The notes below the pieces were generated by a model. It was not told the DNA's origin, searched no databases, and saw nothing but the letters and a program-made list of their open reading frames with translations. Positions 1-8,971 of a stretch of DNA of 64,000 nt are shown here, in pieces. Source of the stretch: Serinibacter arcticus (GTDB taxonomy: Bacteria; Actinomycetota; Actinomycetes; Actinomycetales; Beutenbergiaceae). The stretch's first letter is position 1. The number at the start of each line of letters is the position of its first letter. Where the stretch lies: the NCBI RefSeq assembly GCF_003121705.1, contig NZ_PYHR01000002.1, forward strand, positions 1,178,001 through 1,242,000, written 5' to 3'. The position numbers were made by a program, and so were the translations under genes.

Positions 1-1031
1 AGCCACGGCGAGACGCCCTCGTCGGCGGAGGCGCCCGACGGCGAGACGGTGCCGGAACCGTCCGGCGCCGCGATGACCCACGAGTTGTAGTAGTTCACGC
101 CGAGCACGTCGATCGGGGCCGCGATGACGTCGAGGTCGCCCGGCTGCACGAGGTCGGCGGGCCAGATCTCGGCGACGTCGTCGAGGAAGGTCTGCGGGTA
201 GGCGCCGGAGAAGATCGGGCCGGTGAAGCAGCCGTACATGCCATCCTCGAGGCGGCGGACGGTGTCGCGGTCCGCCTCGCTGGCGGGGTCCAGCGGGGCG
301 TACCGCGAGAAGTTCAGCGTGATGCCGAGGTCGAGCTCGGCGTCGGCCTCGCGCAGCGCCGTGATCGCGTGACCGTGGCCGAGCAGGAGGTGGTGCAGGG
401 CGCGGAGCGCGCCGGCGTCGTCGGTCACCCCGGGCGCGTGCTGACCGCCCGCGTAGCCGAGGAACGCCGAGCACCACGGCTCGTTGAGCGTGGTCCAGCT
501 GCTCACGCGGTCACCGAGCGCGGCGTGCATGTCCATCGCGTACTCGGCGAACAGGAAGGCGGTGTCGCGGTGGCGCCAGCCGCCTCGCTCCTCCAACGCC
601 TGCGGGAGGTCCCAGTGGTACAGCGTCAGCCAGGGCGAGATGCCGGCGGCGAGCAGCTCGTCGACGAGCCGGTCGTAGAACGCCACGCCCGCCGGGTTGA
701 GGTCGCCGCCGTCGGGCCGGACCCGCGCCCACGACGTCGAGAACCGGTAGGTGTCGACGCCGAGCTCCTTCATGAGCGCGACGTCGGCCGGGTAGCGGTG
801 GTAGTGGTCGTCGGCGATCTCACCGGTGTCACCGTTGACGACGGCGCCGGGGATGCGGGCGAAGTGGTCCCAGATCGAGTCGGTCCGGCCGTCCGTGTGG
901 CTGGCGCCCTCGATCTGGAACGCGGCGGTGGCCACTCCCCAGGAGAAGGCGGGCCCGAAGGTGCGGGCGATGCTCGTGTCCGGGGCGGGCCAGGGCGAGA
1001 CGGGGCGTGGGTCCGGCGTCGTTGAGGTCAC
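1..1031 (-). CDS. GH1 family beta-glucosidase, 3' part beyond window
   Basis: Glycoside hydrolase family 1 enzyme, expected to hydrolyse beta-linked glucosides or related disaccharides in the cytosol. About 343 N-terminal residues are visible; a full protein of the family has 450-480, so the C-terminal third with the catalytic nucleophile lies left of the window. Seen: the family opening FSWGVATAAFQIEG, the block SIWDHF, the YRFSTSWARVRP strand, WDLPQALEERGGW, and the acid/base motif TLNEPW. No signal peptide is evident. The GTG start at 1031 is chosen because TACACT lies six bases upstream (1038-1043), the leaderless arrangement common in this window. The call is firm; substrate is not. Confidence 0.93.
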   Translation of the reverse strand, partial: MTSTTPDPRPVSPWPAPDTSIARTFGPAFSWGVATAAFQIEGASHTDGRTDSIWDHFARIPGAVVNGDTGEIADDHYHRYPADVALMKELGVDTYRFSTSWARVRPDGGDLNPAGVAFYDRLVDELLAAGISPWLTLYHWDLPQALEERGGWRHRDTAFLFAEYAMDMHAALGDRVSSWTTLNEPWCSAFLGYAGGQHAPGVTDDAGALRALHHLLLGHGHAITALREADAELDLGITLNFSRYAPLDPASEADRDTVRRLEDGMYGCFTGPIFSGAYPQTFLDDVAEIWPADLVQPGDLDVIAAPIDVLGVNYYNSWVIAAPDGSGTVSPSGASADEGVSPW

Positions 1032-1037
1032 GGCGCG

Positions 1038-1043
1038 AGTGTA
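1038..1043 (-). promoter_or_regulatory. -10 element (TACACT), leaderless start of GH1 gene
   Basis: TACACT on the minus strand ends six bases before the GTG start at 1031. Transcription would begin at or next to the start codon. No Shine-Dalgarno sequence lies between. Confidence 0.5.
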
Positions 1044-1103
1044 GGTGCCGAGGTGCGCGCCGTCGCGGGGAGGCCCTCACGCCCGCGCCCGCTCCCCCGT
1101 CGA

Positions 1104-1183
1104 GGGGGTACTTCCCGCCCCTCCCGGGGGTACTTTCCGACCCTCCAGGGGGCACTTCCCGACGCCCCCGGGGCACATCCGGC
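1104..1183. repeat. Four tandem 22-bp units, GGGGGTACTT type
   Basis: Units begin at 1104, 1126, 1148 and 1170 with exact 22-bp spacing. The shared core is GGGGGTACTTCCCGAC in the first three; the last is diverged (GGGGCACATCC). The array sits between the end of the sufE-like gene and the start of the GH1 gene, both on the minus strand. It resembles the GAGGGG arrays at 60042-60240. Confidence 0.75.
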
Positions 1184-1190
1184 GCCGACC

Positions 1191-1643
1191 TCAGCGCGCG
1201 GCGACCCGCTCCGCGACCTGGCGCTTGGTCCGGGTGAGCAGCGCCGTCATCCCGCGCAGCCGCAGCGGCGACACGGCCTCGGCCAGCCCCAGCGTGAGCG
1301 GGTAGTCGCTGGGGACGGCGGCCACCTCCTCCGGCGTGAGGCCGTCGATCCCCTCGGCGAGGATCCCGGCGAACCCGCGCGACGTCGGTGCCCCGGGCGG
1401 GGCCGAGGCGAGGAACCGGACGTGCGCGACGCCGTCGTCCCCCTCCACCAGCTCGGTGAAGAACGCGATCGGCGACTGGCACTCCGGCACCGGCTCCAGC
1501 AGCTCGGGCCGCGCCGCGTACTCCTCCGGCAGGTCGGGGAGCCCGTGGGAGAACTCGAGCAGCAGCTGCAGGCGGTCGGCGACGCCGAGCGCGAGGAAGT
1601 CCTCGCGGATCGCCGCGAGCGCCGGGGGCAGGGTGTCGGTCAC
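1191..1643 (-). CDS. SufE family Fe-S cluster assembly/sulfur acceptor protein
   Basis: About 150 aa, the usual SufE length. SufE accepts persulfide sulfur and passes it on for Fe-S cluster or other sulfur chemistry. Seen: the central RLQLLLEFSHGLP and the conserved Cys55 in the PVPECQSP loop, the sulfur-accepting position of the family, followed by a domain ending in a basic helix. The GTG start at 1643 is preceded at six bases by GAGGAT, a -10-like hexamer. It is divergent from a two-domain rhodanese at 1817; in other actinobacteria such SufE-like proteins are found beside the same sulfurtransferase, which suggests the two act together. Confidence 0.88.
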   Translation of the reverse strand: MTDTLPPALAAIREDFLALGVADRLQLLLEFSHGLPDLPEEYAARPELLEPVPECQSPIAFFTELVEGDDGVAHVRFLASAPPGAPTSRGFAGILAEGIDGLTPEEVAAVPSDYPLTLGLAEAVSPLRLRGMTALLTRTKRQVAERVAAR

Positions 1644-1777
1644 CCCGCCATCCTCCCACCGCGGCGGTCCGCCCCAGCGGTCGGCCGTCCCCCGAAGCGG
1701 TCGGTCGTCGCCCGACGCCGACCCGTCTCGCATGCCGGGACCCCCGTCGTCGCTCCGCGGACGGCGACGGCGGCGCA

Positions 1778-1783
1778 TAGGGT
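1778..1783 (+). promoter_or_regulatory. -10 element (TAGGGT) of the sulfurtransferase gene
   Basis: TAGGGT about 33 bases before the ATG at 1817. A GGGAGG ribosome binding site at 1805-1810 lies between, so this transcript would have a short leader. Confidence 0.4.
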
Positions 1784-1816
1784 GGTCGGCGTCGTCGCCA
1801 CCCAGGGAGGATCACC

Positions 1817-2728
<912 letters not shown>

Positions 2729-2732
2729 CCCC

Positions 2733-2764
2733 GTCCGGGTCAGGTCGCGTCCGGGTCAGGTCGC
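2733..2764. repeat. Short tandem duplication (2 x 16 bp) between convergent genes
   Basis: GTCCGGGTCAGGTCGC occurs twice back to back, with a third partial copy (GACCGGGTCAG) following. It fills the gap between the convergent rhodanese and SRPBCC genes. Probably a local slippage product. Confidence 0.6.
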
Positions 2765-2771
2765 GACCGGG

Positions 2772-3257
2772 TCAGCCTTCGAGCGACGCCCGCGCCGCCT
2801 CGACCACGACGGCGTCCGCGCACCCGCGCGCGAAGCCCGCGATCCGGCGGTCGATGTCGCGACCGAGCACCCAGGTCCCGACGCGCTCCGCCAGCGGGGC
2901 CAGCCACGCCGGCCGGCACACGAAGTTGTACCGCCACGTCGCGAGGGTCGCGCCGTCGCCGTCGGGCACGAACCGCCAGCCGGCGGCGAGCCGCTCGAAG
3001 AACCACGGCCCCGTGACCATCCGCATGCCCGAGGTCGTGGGCGGCCGGTGAGAGACGTACTCGCTCACCATCGACAGACCCGAGCGGTGGGTGGTGCGGG
3101 TCCGCACCCCCTTGCCCGGCGCCGTCGCGCCGTCGAGGAACCGCTGCCGCGCTATGAAAGGGTCCCAGCGCAACCGGATCTCCCCGGTGGTCTGCGAGAC
3201 CGCGAACGCGACCTCCACCGGCACGGGCACGACCACGGACGACTCGACGACGGGCAT
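2772..3257 (-). CDS. SRPBCC (START-like) family protein
   Basis: 161 aa, the length of a single SRPBCC/polyketide-cyclase-like fold that binds a hydrophobic ligand. Seen: the N-terminal VESSVVVPVPVEVAFAVSQ strand-helix typical of the fold, RWDPFIARQRFLDG, and a C-terminal amphipathic helix ending FARGCADAVVVEAARASLEG. The start is ATG at 3257. The ligand is unknown. It is convergent with the rhodanese gene and lies just downstream of nrdG, 54 bp away. Confidence 0.72.
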   Translation of the reverse strand: MPVVESSVVVPVPVEVAFAVSQTTGEIRLRWDPFIARQRFLDGATAPGKGVRTRTTHRSGLSMVSEYVSHRPPTTSGMRMVTGPWFFERLAAGWRFVPDGDGATLATWRYNFVCRPAWLAPLAERVGTWVLGRDIDRRIAGFARGCADAVVVEAARASLEG

Positions 3258-3311
3258 CCGGCGAGTATCCCAGCGGACGGTGTCGCGCGGTCGATCGGGT
3301 CGACGAACCGT

Positions 3312-4034
3312 TCACCTCACCACGAGCGAGGGGAACCCGAGCCCCGTCACCTCGGCCGCGAGCGCCGCGAACTCCTCGTCCCACCCGGGCGGGTGCGCGT
3401 CGGCGAGCGCGAGGGTTCCCTCGGCGCGGGCCTGCTGGAGCGCGTAGGAGCGCACGCCGAGGCGACGCAGCTCGCGGGCGAGGGCGAGGGTGCGGTCGGC
3501 CATCCCCGGCGCCACGGTCGTACGCACCTCGTGCCCGAGGCCTCGTCCCGCGGCGTCCAGCACGAGACCGAGGCTCCGCCACGCCCGCTCCCCCGCCCGC
3601 GCCGTCCCCACGAGCTCGGCGTAGTCGCCCGGCAGCGCCTTGACGTCCAGCCCGACCCAGTCGAGCTCGTCCAGCACCGCGGCCAGCCGCCCCGGGTAGG
3701 CCCCGGCCGTGTGGAGCCCGACGGCGAAGCCCGCCTCCCGCACCCGGCTCACCGCTGCGACGAGTGCGGGCTGGCGGGTGGGCTCGCCGCCGGTGAACAC
3801 CACGCCGTCGAGCAGTCCGTGCCGACGGTCCAGCAGCGCCGCGACCTCGCCCCAGGACACCGTACCCAGGGTGCGGGACGGGAGGAGGTCGGGGTTGTGG
3901 CAGTACCGGCACCGCCACGGGCAGCCCTGGAGGAAGACCGTGGCGACCAGGCGGTCCGGCCAGTCGACCGTCGAGAGCGGGACGAGGCCCGCGATCCGGA
4001 GGTCGCCTGCCGCCGGACCGGCTCCCGCCCTCAC
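3312..4034 (-). CDS. nrdG: Anaerobic ribonucleotide reductase activating protein (radical SAM)
   Basis: Radical SAM enzyme, about 240 aa, that installs the glycyl radical on NrdD using S-adenosylmethionine and a [4Fe-4S] cluster. The cluster motif is CPWRCRYC (Cys38, Cys42, Cys45), followed by the FTGGEPT block that contacts SAM. The GTG start at 4034 overlaps the nrdD stop codon by four bases (GTGA), so translation is coupled. It is longer than E. coli NrdG (154 aa), which is usual for this NrdG type. Confidence 0.92.
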   Translation of the reverse strand: MRAGAGPAAGDLRIAGLVPLSTVDWPDRLVATVFLQGCPWRCRYCHNPDLLPSRTLGTVSWGEVAALLDRRHGLLDGVVFTGGEPTRQPALVAAVSRVREAGFAVGLHTAGAYPGRLAAVLDELDWVGLDVKALPGDYAELVGTARAGERAWRSLGLVLDAAGRGLGHEVRTTVAPGMADRTLALARELRRLGVRSYALQQARAEGTLALADAHPPGWDEEFAALAAEVTGLGFPSLVVR

Positions 4035-5833
4035 GCGAGCGCCGGCTCGCGGAACGGCGTCCGCTCCGCGTACTCGCCCTTCTTGCCGATGTTGAACGAC
4101 GACACCGGCCGGTGGTAGCCCATGACGCGCGTCCAGACCTCGCACACGACCTCGCCCCGTCCCTCCGAGACGCACGTCCCGCACGTCGGCTGCTCGCCGA
4201 CGAGGTAGCCGTGGTTCGGGCAGATCGAGAACGTCGGGGTGATCGTCACGTACGGCAGGGAGAACCGGGTGAGCGACCGTCGCACCATCTCCTTGCACGC
4301 CTGCGCCGAGGTCACCCGCTCGCCCAGGTAGAGGTGGAGCACCGTGCCGCCCGTGTACTTGCGCTGCAGATCGTCCTGGAGCTCGAGGGCGAGGAACGGA
4401 TCGGTCGTGTGGGCCACGGGCAGCTGCGAGGAGTTCGTGTAGTACGGGTTCGACGCCGTTCCCGCCTGCAGGATCCCGGGGTACCGACGCCGGTCCTCCT
4501 TGGCGAAGCGATAGGTCGCGCCCTCGGCCGGCGTGGCCTCGAGGTTGTACAGGTGCCCGGTCTCCTCCTGGAACTCCACGAGGCGCGCGCGCACGTGGTC
4601 GAGCACACGGACCACGAGCGCGTGACCCTCCGGTGTCGTGAGGTCCTCGGCGTCCAGGAAGAAGTTGCGCACCATCTCGTTCATGCCGTTCACGCCGAGC
4701 GTGGAGAAGTGGTTCTCGAGCGTGCCGAGGTAGCGCCGCGTCCAGGGGTAGAGGCCGTCGTCGATGAGGCGCTGCACCACCACCCGCTTCACCTCCAGGC
4801 TGTCGCGGCCGATCTCCAGCAGCCGGTCGAGCTCGGCCAGCAGCCCCGCCTCGTCGTGCGCGTGCAGGTGGCCCAGCCGCGCGCAGTTCACGGTGACGAC
4901 GCCGATCGACCCCGTCTGCTCCGCCGAGCCGAACAGCCCGTTGCCGCGCTTGAGCAGCTCACGCAGGTCGAGCTGGAGGCGGCAGCACATCGAGCGGATC
5001 ATGCCGGGGTCCAGCTCCGAGTTGATGAAGTTCTGGAAGTACGGCAGCCCGTAGCGGGCGGTCATGGCGAACAGCGCGTCGGCGTTGGGGCTGTCCCACG
5101 CGAAGTCGTCGGTGATGTTGTAGGTCGGGATCGGGAAGGTGAAGACCCGCCCGTCGGCGTCGCCCCGCGTCATCACGTCGATGTAGGCGCGGTTGATCAG
5201 GTCCATCTCGGCCTGCAGCTCGCCGTAGGTGAAGTCCACCGCTTCGCCCCCGATCAGAGGCGTCTGCCCGGCGAGGTCGGCGGGCGGGTTCCAGTCGAAG
5301 GTGAGGTTCGTGAACGGCGTCTGGGTGCCCCACCGCGAGGGGACGTTGAGGTTGTGGACCATCTCCTGGAGGCACTGGAGGACCTCGTCGTAGGTCATCG
5401 CGTCGAGCCGGACGAACGGCGCGAGGTAGGTGTCGAACGAGCTGAACGCCTGCGCACCGGCCCACTCGTTCTGCAGCGTGCCGAGGAAGTTGACGATCTG
5501 CCCGCACGCGCTGGACAGGTGCCGCGGCGGATGCGAGGAGATGGCCCCCGGAACCCCGCCGAACCCCTCCTCCACGAGGGTCCGCAGGCTCCAGCCGGCG
5601 CAGTACCCGGCGAGCATGTCGAGGTCGTGCACGTGGAGCGCCCCCTCGCGGTGGGCGAGCCCGACCTCGGGGGCGTAGACGCGCTCCAGCCAGTAGTTCG
5701 CCACGACCTTGCCCGACGTGTTCAGGACGAGTCCACCGAGCGAGAAGCCCTGGTTGGCGTTGGCGTTCACGCGCCAGTCCGACCGCTCCAGGTACTCCTC
5801 GATCGTGGCTGCGGCATCGACGTGGACGGGCAT
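4031..5833 (-). CDS. nrdD: Anaerobic ribonucleoside-triphosphate reductase (class III)
   Basis: Oxygen-sensitive reductase that makes dNTPs from NTPs with a glycyl radical. The protein is 600 aa, shorter than E. coli NrdD (712), because it begins at the catalytic barrel (NANANQGFSLGGL) and lacks an N-terminal ATP-cone. Seen: HVHDLDMLAGYCAGW, VNFLGTLQNEWAGAQAFSSFD, the C-terminal zinc cysteines (ICPNHGY, PTCGTC), and the radical loop RVMGYH with Gly572. It is followed by nrdG with a four-base overlap. A NrdR-type box lies 70 bp upstream of the ATG, so NrdR control is likely. The gene implies that the host makes DNA without oxygen at least some of the time. Confidence 0.96.
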   Translation of the reverse strand: MPVHVDAAATIEEYLERSDWRVNANANQGFSLGGLVLNTSGKVVANYWLERVYAPEVGLAHREGALHVHDLDMLAGYCAGWSLRTLVEEGFGGVPGAISSHPPRHLSSACGQIVNFLGTLQNEWAGAQAFSSFDTYLAPFVRLDAMTYDEVLQCLQEMVHNLNVPSRWGTQTPFTNLTFDWNPPADLAGQTPLIGGEAVDFTYGELQAEMDLINRAYIDVMTRGDADGRVFTFPIPTYNITDDFAWDSPNADALFAMTARYGLPYFQNFINSELDPGMIRSMCCRLQLDLRELLKRGNGLFGSAEQTGSIGVVTVNCARLGHLHAHDEAGLLAELDRLLEIGRDSLEVKRVVVQRLIDDGLYPWTRRYLGTLENHFSTLGVNGMNEMVRNFFLDAEDLTTPEGHALVVRVLDHVRARLVEFQEETGHLYNLEATPAEGATYRFAKEDRRRYPGILQAGTASNPYYTNSSQLPVAHTTDPFLALELQDDLQRKYTGGTVLHLYLGERVTSAQACKEMVRRSLTRFSLPYVTITPTFSICPNHGYLVGEQPTCGTCVSEGRGEVVCEVWTRVMGYHRPVSSFNIGKKGEYAERTPFREPALA

Positions 5834-5903
5834 GGGGGCGACTCCTCAGGGTGCGGCGCAGGTGACGCCCACCACCATATGGAGTAGTCGAGGATCACTC
5901 ATG

Positions 5904-5919
5904 ACACTACATCTAGTGG
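5904..5919. promoter_or_regulatory. NrdR box upstream of nrdD
   Basis: ACACTACATCTAGTGG matches the 16-bp NrdR consensus (ACACTATATATAGTGT-like) at 13 of 16 positions and is a good palindrome. It lies 70-86 bp before the nrdD start. NrdR boxes normally come in pairs about three helical turns apart; the expected partner near 5871-5888 is only weakly similar. Confidence 0.72.
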
Positions 5920-5971
5920 TCACGGTGATCCATCCCACAGCCGGCCGGGACCTTCGACCCTGGCGGGGTTC

Positions 5972-6739
5972 CTACCGCGGCGCGACGGCGAGGCCCCGCT
6001 CGGCGAACACCGCCGCCGCCGCGGCGGGCACGTCCGTGACGAGGCCGTCGACGCCGAGGTCCAGCAGGCGGTGCATCTCGGACGGGTCGTTGACCGTCCA
6101 GACGTGCACCACGTGACCGTGCGCGTGCGCCGTCGCGAGGAACTCCGGCGTGACCACCCGGAGGCCCTGGTAGGTCAGCGGCACCTGAACCGCGCGCCCG
6201 GTCGGTCCCGGCACGCGCGGCCGCCAGCCGCGACTCTCGGCGAGGAGCCGGAACGCATCCGCCATCCCCATCCCGAGCGCGGTCCGGCCGCGCGTGACGC
6301 GGGCGACCGTCGCGAGGCGCCTCGACGAGAACGAGGTGAGGCAGACGCGGCCGGCCGCCCCGGCCTCCCGCACCGCCCGCAGGGTCGGTCCGACGACGGG
6401 GTCGGTCTTCACGTCGAGGTTGAGCCGCAGGTCGGGCTGCTCTGCCAGCAGCTCGTCCAGCCGGAGGGCGCGCTCGCCGTCGACGTCGCGCATGAGGTCG
6501 AGCTCCCACCACGTGACGTCGGACACCTTCCGGGGGTCGGAGAACCGCCGCTCGAGCGTCTCGTCGTGCGCGAGGACGGCGACGCCGTCGCGCGTGTGCC
6601 GCAGGTCCGTCTCCATCGTGGTGACGCCGGTCGCGAGCATCGCTGCGACGGCGGCTCGCGTGTTCTCGGCGGCCGTCTCCATCCCTCCCCGGTGGGCGAG
6701 GATCACGGGTGCGCCGATGCTGAAGATGGTGTGAGTCAC
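5972..6739 (-). CDS. Glycerophosphodiester phosphodiesterase family protein
   Basis: 255 aa GDPD-type enzyme, expected to split glycerophosphodiesters into glycerol 3-phosphate and an alcohol. Seen: the N-terminal catalytic HRGG with AAENTRAA, METDLRHTRDGVAVLAHDETLERRF (metal-binding Glu/Asp and second His), NLDVKTD, and the C-terminal VHVWTVNDP motif with GVDGLVTDVP. There is no signal peptide, so it is cytosolic. The GTG start at 6739 has CAGGAT six bases upstream, as in the leaderless genes around it. Confidence 0.9.
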   Translation of the reverse strand: MTHTIFSIGAPVILAHRGGMETAAENTRAAVAAMLATGVTTMETDLRHTRDGVAVLAHDETLERRFSDPRKVSDVTWWELDLMRDVDGERALRLDELLAEQPDLRLNLDVKTDPVVGPTLRAVREAGAAGRVCLTSFSSRRLATVARVTRGRTALGMGMADAFRLLAESRGWRPRVPGPTGRAVQVPLTYQGLRVVTPEFLATAHAHGHVVHVWTVNDPSEMHRLLDLGVDGLVTDVPAAAAAVFAERGLAVAPR

Positions 6740-6808
6740 CCCACCATCCTGCCCCCTGCGTCAGAACCGCCCCGACGACCGTGCTAATGTTTTCTCTCGC
6801 AACGCCAT

Positions 6809-6880
<72 letters not shown>

Positions 6881-6884
6881 CAGA

Positions 6885-6916
6885 TGAGGCCCCGTCACTT
6901 CGGTGACGGGGCCTCA
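6885..6916 (+). terminator. Hairpin terminator after tRNA-Lys
   Basis: Perfect 14-bp stem TGAGGCCCCGTCAC with a TTCG tetraloop, five bases after the tRNA. No long T-run follows, as is common in actinobacteria. Confidence 0.85.
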
Positions 6917-6970
6917 GTCGTCTCCCGGGGCATCCCCTGGGCTCGTCTGGGCCCCGCGCGAGGCATTCGG

Positions 6971-6976
6971 TAAACT
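6971..6976 (+). promoter_or_regulatory. Possible -10 (TAAACT) of the BCCT gene
   Basis: TAAACT stands out in GC-rich sequence about 155 bp upstream of the ATG at 7130. It would give a leader of about 150 nt. I cannot identify a convincing -35. Confidence 0.35.
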
Positions 6977-7129
6977 TCGTCGCGGTCCGGGCAGACGGCC
7001 TGGCCGACAGGTCCCCCTCGCCCCCGACGGGTGAAGTGCGTGGATCGGCGGGAGAGCCCCGTCCTGCCCGTGGCGGAGGTCCCGCCACCGGTGCCGTCGG
7101 CGAGTCGCCGAGAGCCGGAAGGACGCATC

Positions 7130-8905
7130 ATGCCGCACGACCCCGAGGTGGACGCCGTCCCCTCCTCCCAGGCCGACGCGGCCCCGACCTCCACGGCTGA
7201 CGCGGCCCCCCGCGCCTCCGCCGTCGGACCGGTCTTCCGCTGGTCAGCCGCCCTCATCCTCAGCTTCCTGGCCGCCACGCTGCTCTTCCCCGAGCAGGCC
7301 GAGCGGACGCTGACCTTCCTCCAGCGCGAGGTGATCTCGACCTTCGGCTGGTACTACACGCTGCTGGTCGTCGCGCTCGTCGTGTTCTGCCTCGTCGTCG
7401 CCTTCGGTCCCTCGGGCCGCATCGTGCTGGGCCGACGCGGCGAGAAGCCGGAGTTCTCCCTCGGCGCGTGGTTCTCGATGATCTTCGCGTGCGGCATGGG
7501 CATCGGCCTCGTGTTCTGGGGCCCGGCGGAACCGCTGTCCCACTTCGTCGAGCCCCGACCGGGCGTCACGGGCGAGGGCGCCGACCTCGCCAAGGCCGCG
7601 ATGACCCAGACGTTCCTTCACTGGGGACCCCAGGCGTGGGCGATCTACGCGGCCGTCGGCCTCGCGCTGGCGTACTCGATGCACCGTCGCGGCAAGCCGC
7701 TGTCGGTCCGCTGGACCCTCGAGCCACTCCTCGGTGACCGGGTGAAGGGCCGCTGGGGCGACGTCATCGACGTCGTCACCGTGCTCGGCACCGTCTTCGG
7801 CGTGGCGACCACGCTCGGTTTCGGCGCGCTGCAGATCACGGCCGGGCTGGACCACACGGGCGTCGTCTCCTCCTCGGCGACCGTCCAGATCCTCGTCGTG
7901 CTCGTGGTGACGATCCTCGCGACCATCTCCGTCGTCTCGGGCGTCGACCGCGGCATCAAGATCCTCTCCAACCTCAACATGGTCCTCGCGGCCTTCCTGC
8001 TGATCGTCGTCCTGGCGCTCGGACCGACGCTGTTCCTGCTGCGCGAGACGATCGAGTCGGTCGGCGCCTTCCTGCAGACCTACGTCGGACAGTCCTTCGA
8101 GCTCCTCGCCTACGACGGCGACGCGGGCTCCGACTGGAAGCAGCAGTGGACGATCTTCTACTGGGGCTGGTGGATCTCGTGGGCGCCGTTCGTGGGCGTC
8201 TTCATCGCACGCATCTCGCGCGGTCGCACCGTCCGCCAGTTCGTGCTCGGCACGATGCTCGCCCCCACGCTCGTCACCTTCGTGTGGTTCGGCATCTTCG
8301 GTGGCAGCGCCATCCACCGCCAGCTGTTCGGTGCCGGTGACCTGGCCGGGGCCGACGGCGCGACGGTCGAGCCCGACTACGTGATGTTCGACCTGCTCGA
8401 CGGACTCGCCGGCACCCGCATCTGGATCGCGCTGATGCTCGTGCTCATCGCCGTGTTCTTCGTGACCTCGGCCGACTCCGGCGCCCTCGTGGTCGGGATG
8501 CTGTCCTCGGGCACCAGCGAGCCGCCGACCTGGCTGCGCATCCTGTGGACGTTCTCGATCGGCGCCGTGGGGGTGGTCCTGCTCCTGCGCGGCGGGCTCG
8601 GGACGATGCAGACGGCGACGATCCTCATCGCCCTGCCCTTCAGCGTCGTGATGATCGGCATGCTCGTGGCGCTCACCCGCTCGCTGCGGGAGGAGAACGC
8701 CGAGCACGCGGCGCTCGAGCTGCAGCGCGAGCGCGACGAGGTGACGGCCCACGTCGTGGAGGCCGTGGCCAACGACCCCGACCTCTCCGACGCCCTCGCG
8801 CGGGGACTGACCTCCCCGAACGGCGACCCGTCGCGACGGCGTGTGCGCGACCAGGTCGCGCGCGTCCTCGAGCGTCCGTCGGGGTTGCGACCGCCGAAGC
8901 GGTGA
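7130..8905 (+). CDS. BCCT family transporter (betaine/carnitine/choline type)
   Basis: Secondary transporter of quaternary ammonium compounds, usually Na+- or H+-coupled, for osmoprotection or choline uptake. 591 aa, with a hydrophilic Ala/Ser-rich N-tail of about 35 residues, twelve predicted membrane segments, and a charged C-tail of about 90 residues. Seen: SLGAWFSMIFACGMGIGLVFWGPAEPLSHF and the signature WTIFYWGWWISWAPFVG followed by FIARISRGR. GGAAGG seven bases before the ATG at 7130 decides the start over an in-frame upstream ATG. The long charged tail is the region that senses osmotic stress in relatives such as BetP. Exact substrate unknown. Confidence 0.92.
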   Translation: MPHDPEVDAVPSSQADAAPTSTADAAPRASAVGPVFRWSAALILSFLAATLLFPEQAERTLTFLQREVISTFGWYYTLLVVALVVFCLVVAFGPSGRIVLGRRGEKPEFSLGAWFSMIFACGMGIGLVFWGPAEPLSHFVEPRPGVTGEGADLAKAAMTQTFLHWGPQAWAIYAAVGLALAYSMHRRGKPLSVRWTLEPLLGDRVKGRWGDVIDVVTVLGTVFGVATTLGFGALQITAGLDHTGVVSSSATVQILVVLVVTILATISVVSGVDRGIKILSNLNMVLAAFLLIVVLALGPTLFLLRETIESVGAFLQTYVGQSFELLAYDGDAGSDWKQQWTIFYWGWWISWAPFVGVFIARISRGRTVRQFVLGTMLAPTLVTFVWFGIFGGSAIHRQLFGAGDLAGADGATVEPDYVMFDLLDGLAGTRIWIALMLVLIAVFFVTSADSGALVVGMLSSGTSEPPTWLRILWTFSIGAVGVVLLLRGGLGTMQTATILIALPFSVVMIGMLVALTRSLREENAEHAALELQRERDEVTAHVVEAVANDPDLSDALARGLTSPNGDPSRRRVRDQVARVLERPSGLRPPKR

Positions 8906-8959
8906 CGTCGGGGTGACGCAGCGGGGTCGCGGATGCACCGGGCGACGGCGGCTGCCCGT

Positions 8960-8965
8960 TACGGT
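8960..8965 (+). promoter_or_regulatory. -10 element (TACGGT), leaderless start
   Basis: TACGGT lies six bases before the GTG at 8972. There is no ribosome binding site. Confidence 0.45.
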
Positions 8966-8971
8966 GTGTCC

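Noticed and set aside
5871-5888. A second NrdR box to pair with the one at 5904
   Set aside because: Only the ACC/ATATGG core resembles the consensus; alignment at the expected spacing gives too few matches to call.
7031-7129. Possible riboswitch in the BCCT gene leader (GGCGGGAGAGCC resembles part of a glycine riboswitch)
   Set aside because: The second conserved block of the glycine aptamer (CGCCGAAGG followed by GCAA) is missing, and no second aptamer or expression platform is visible.
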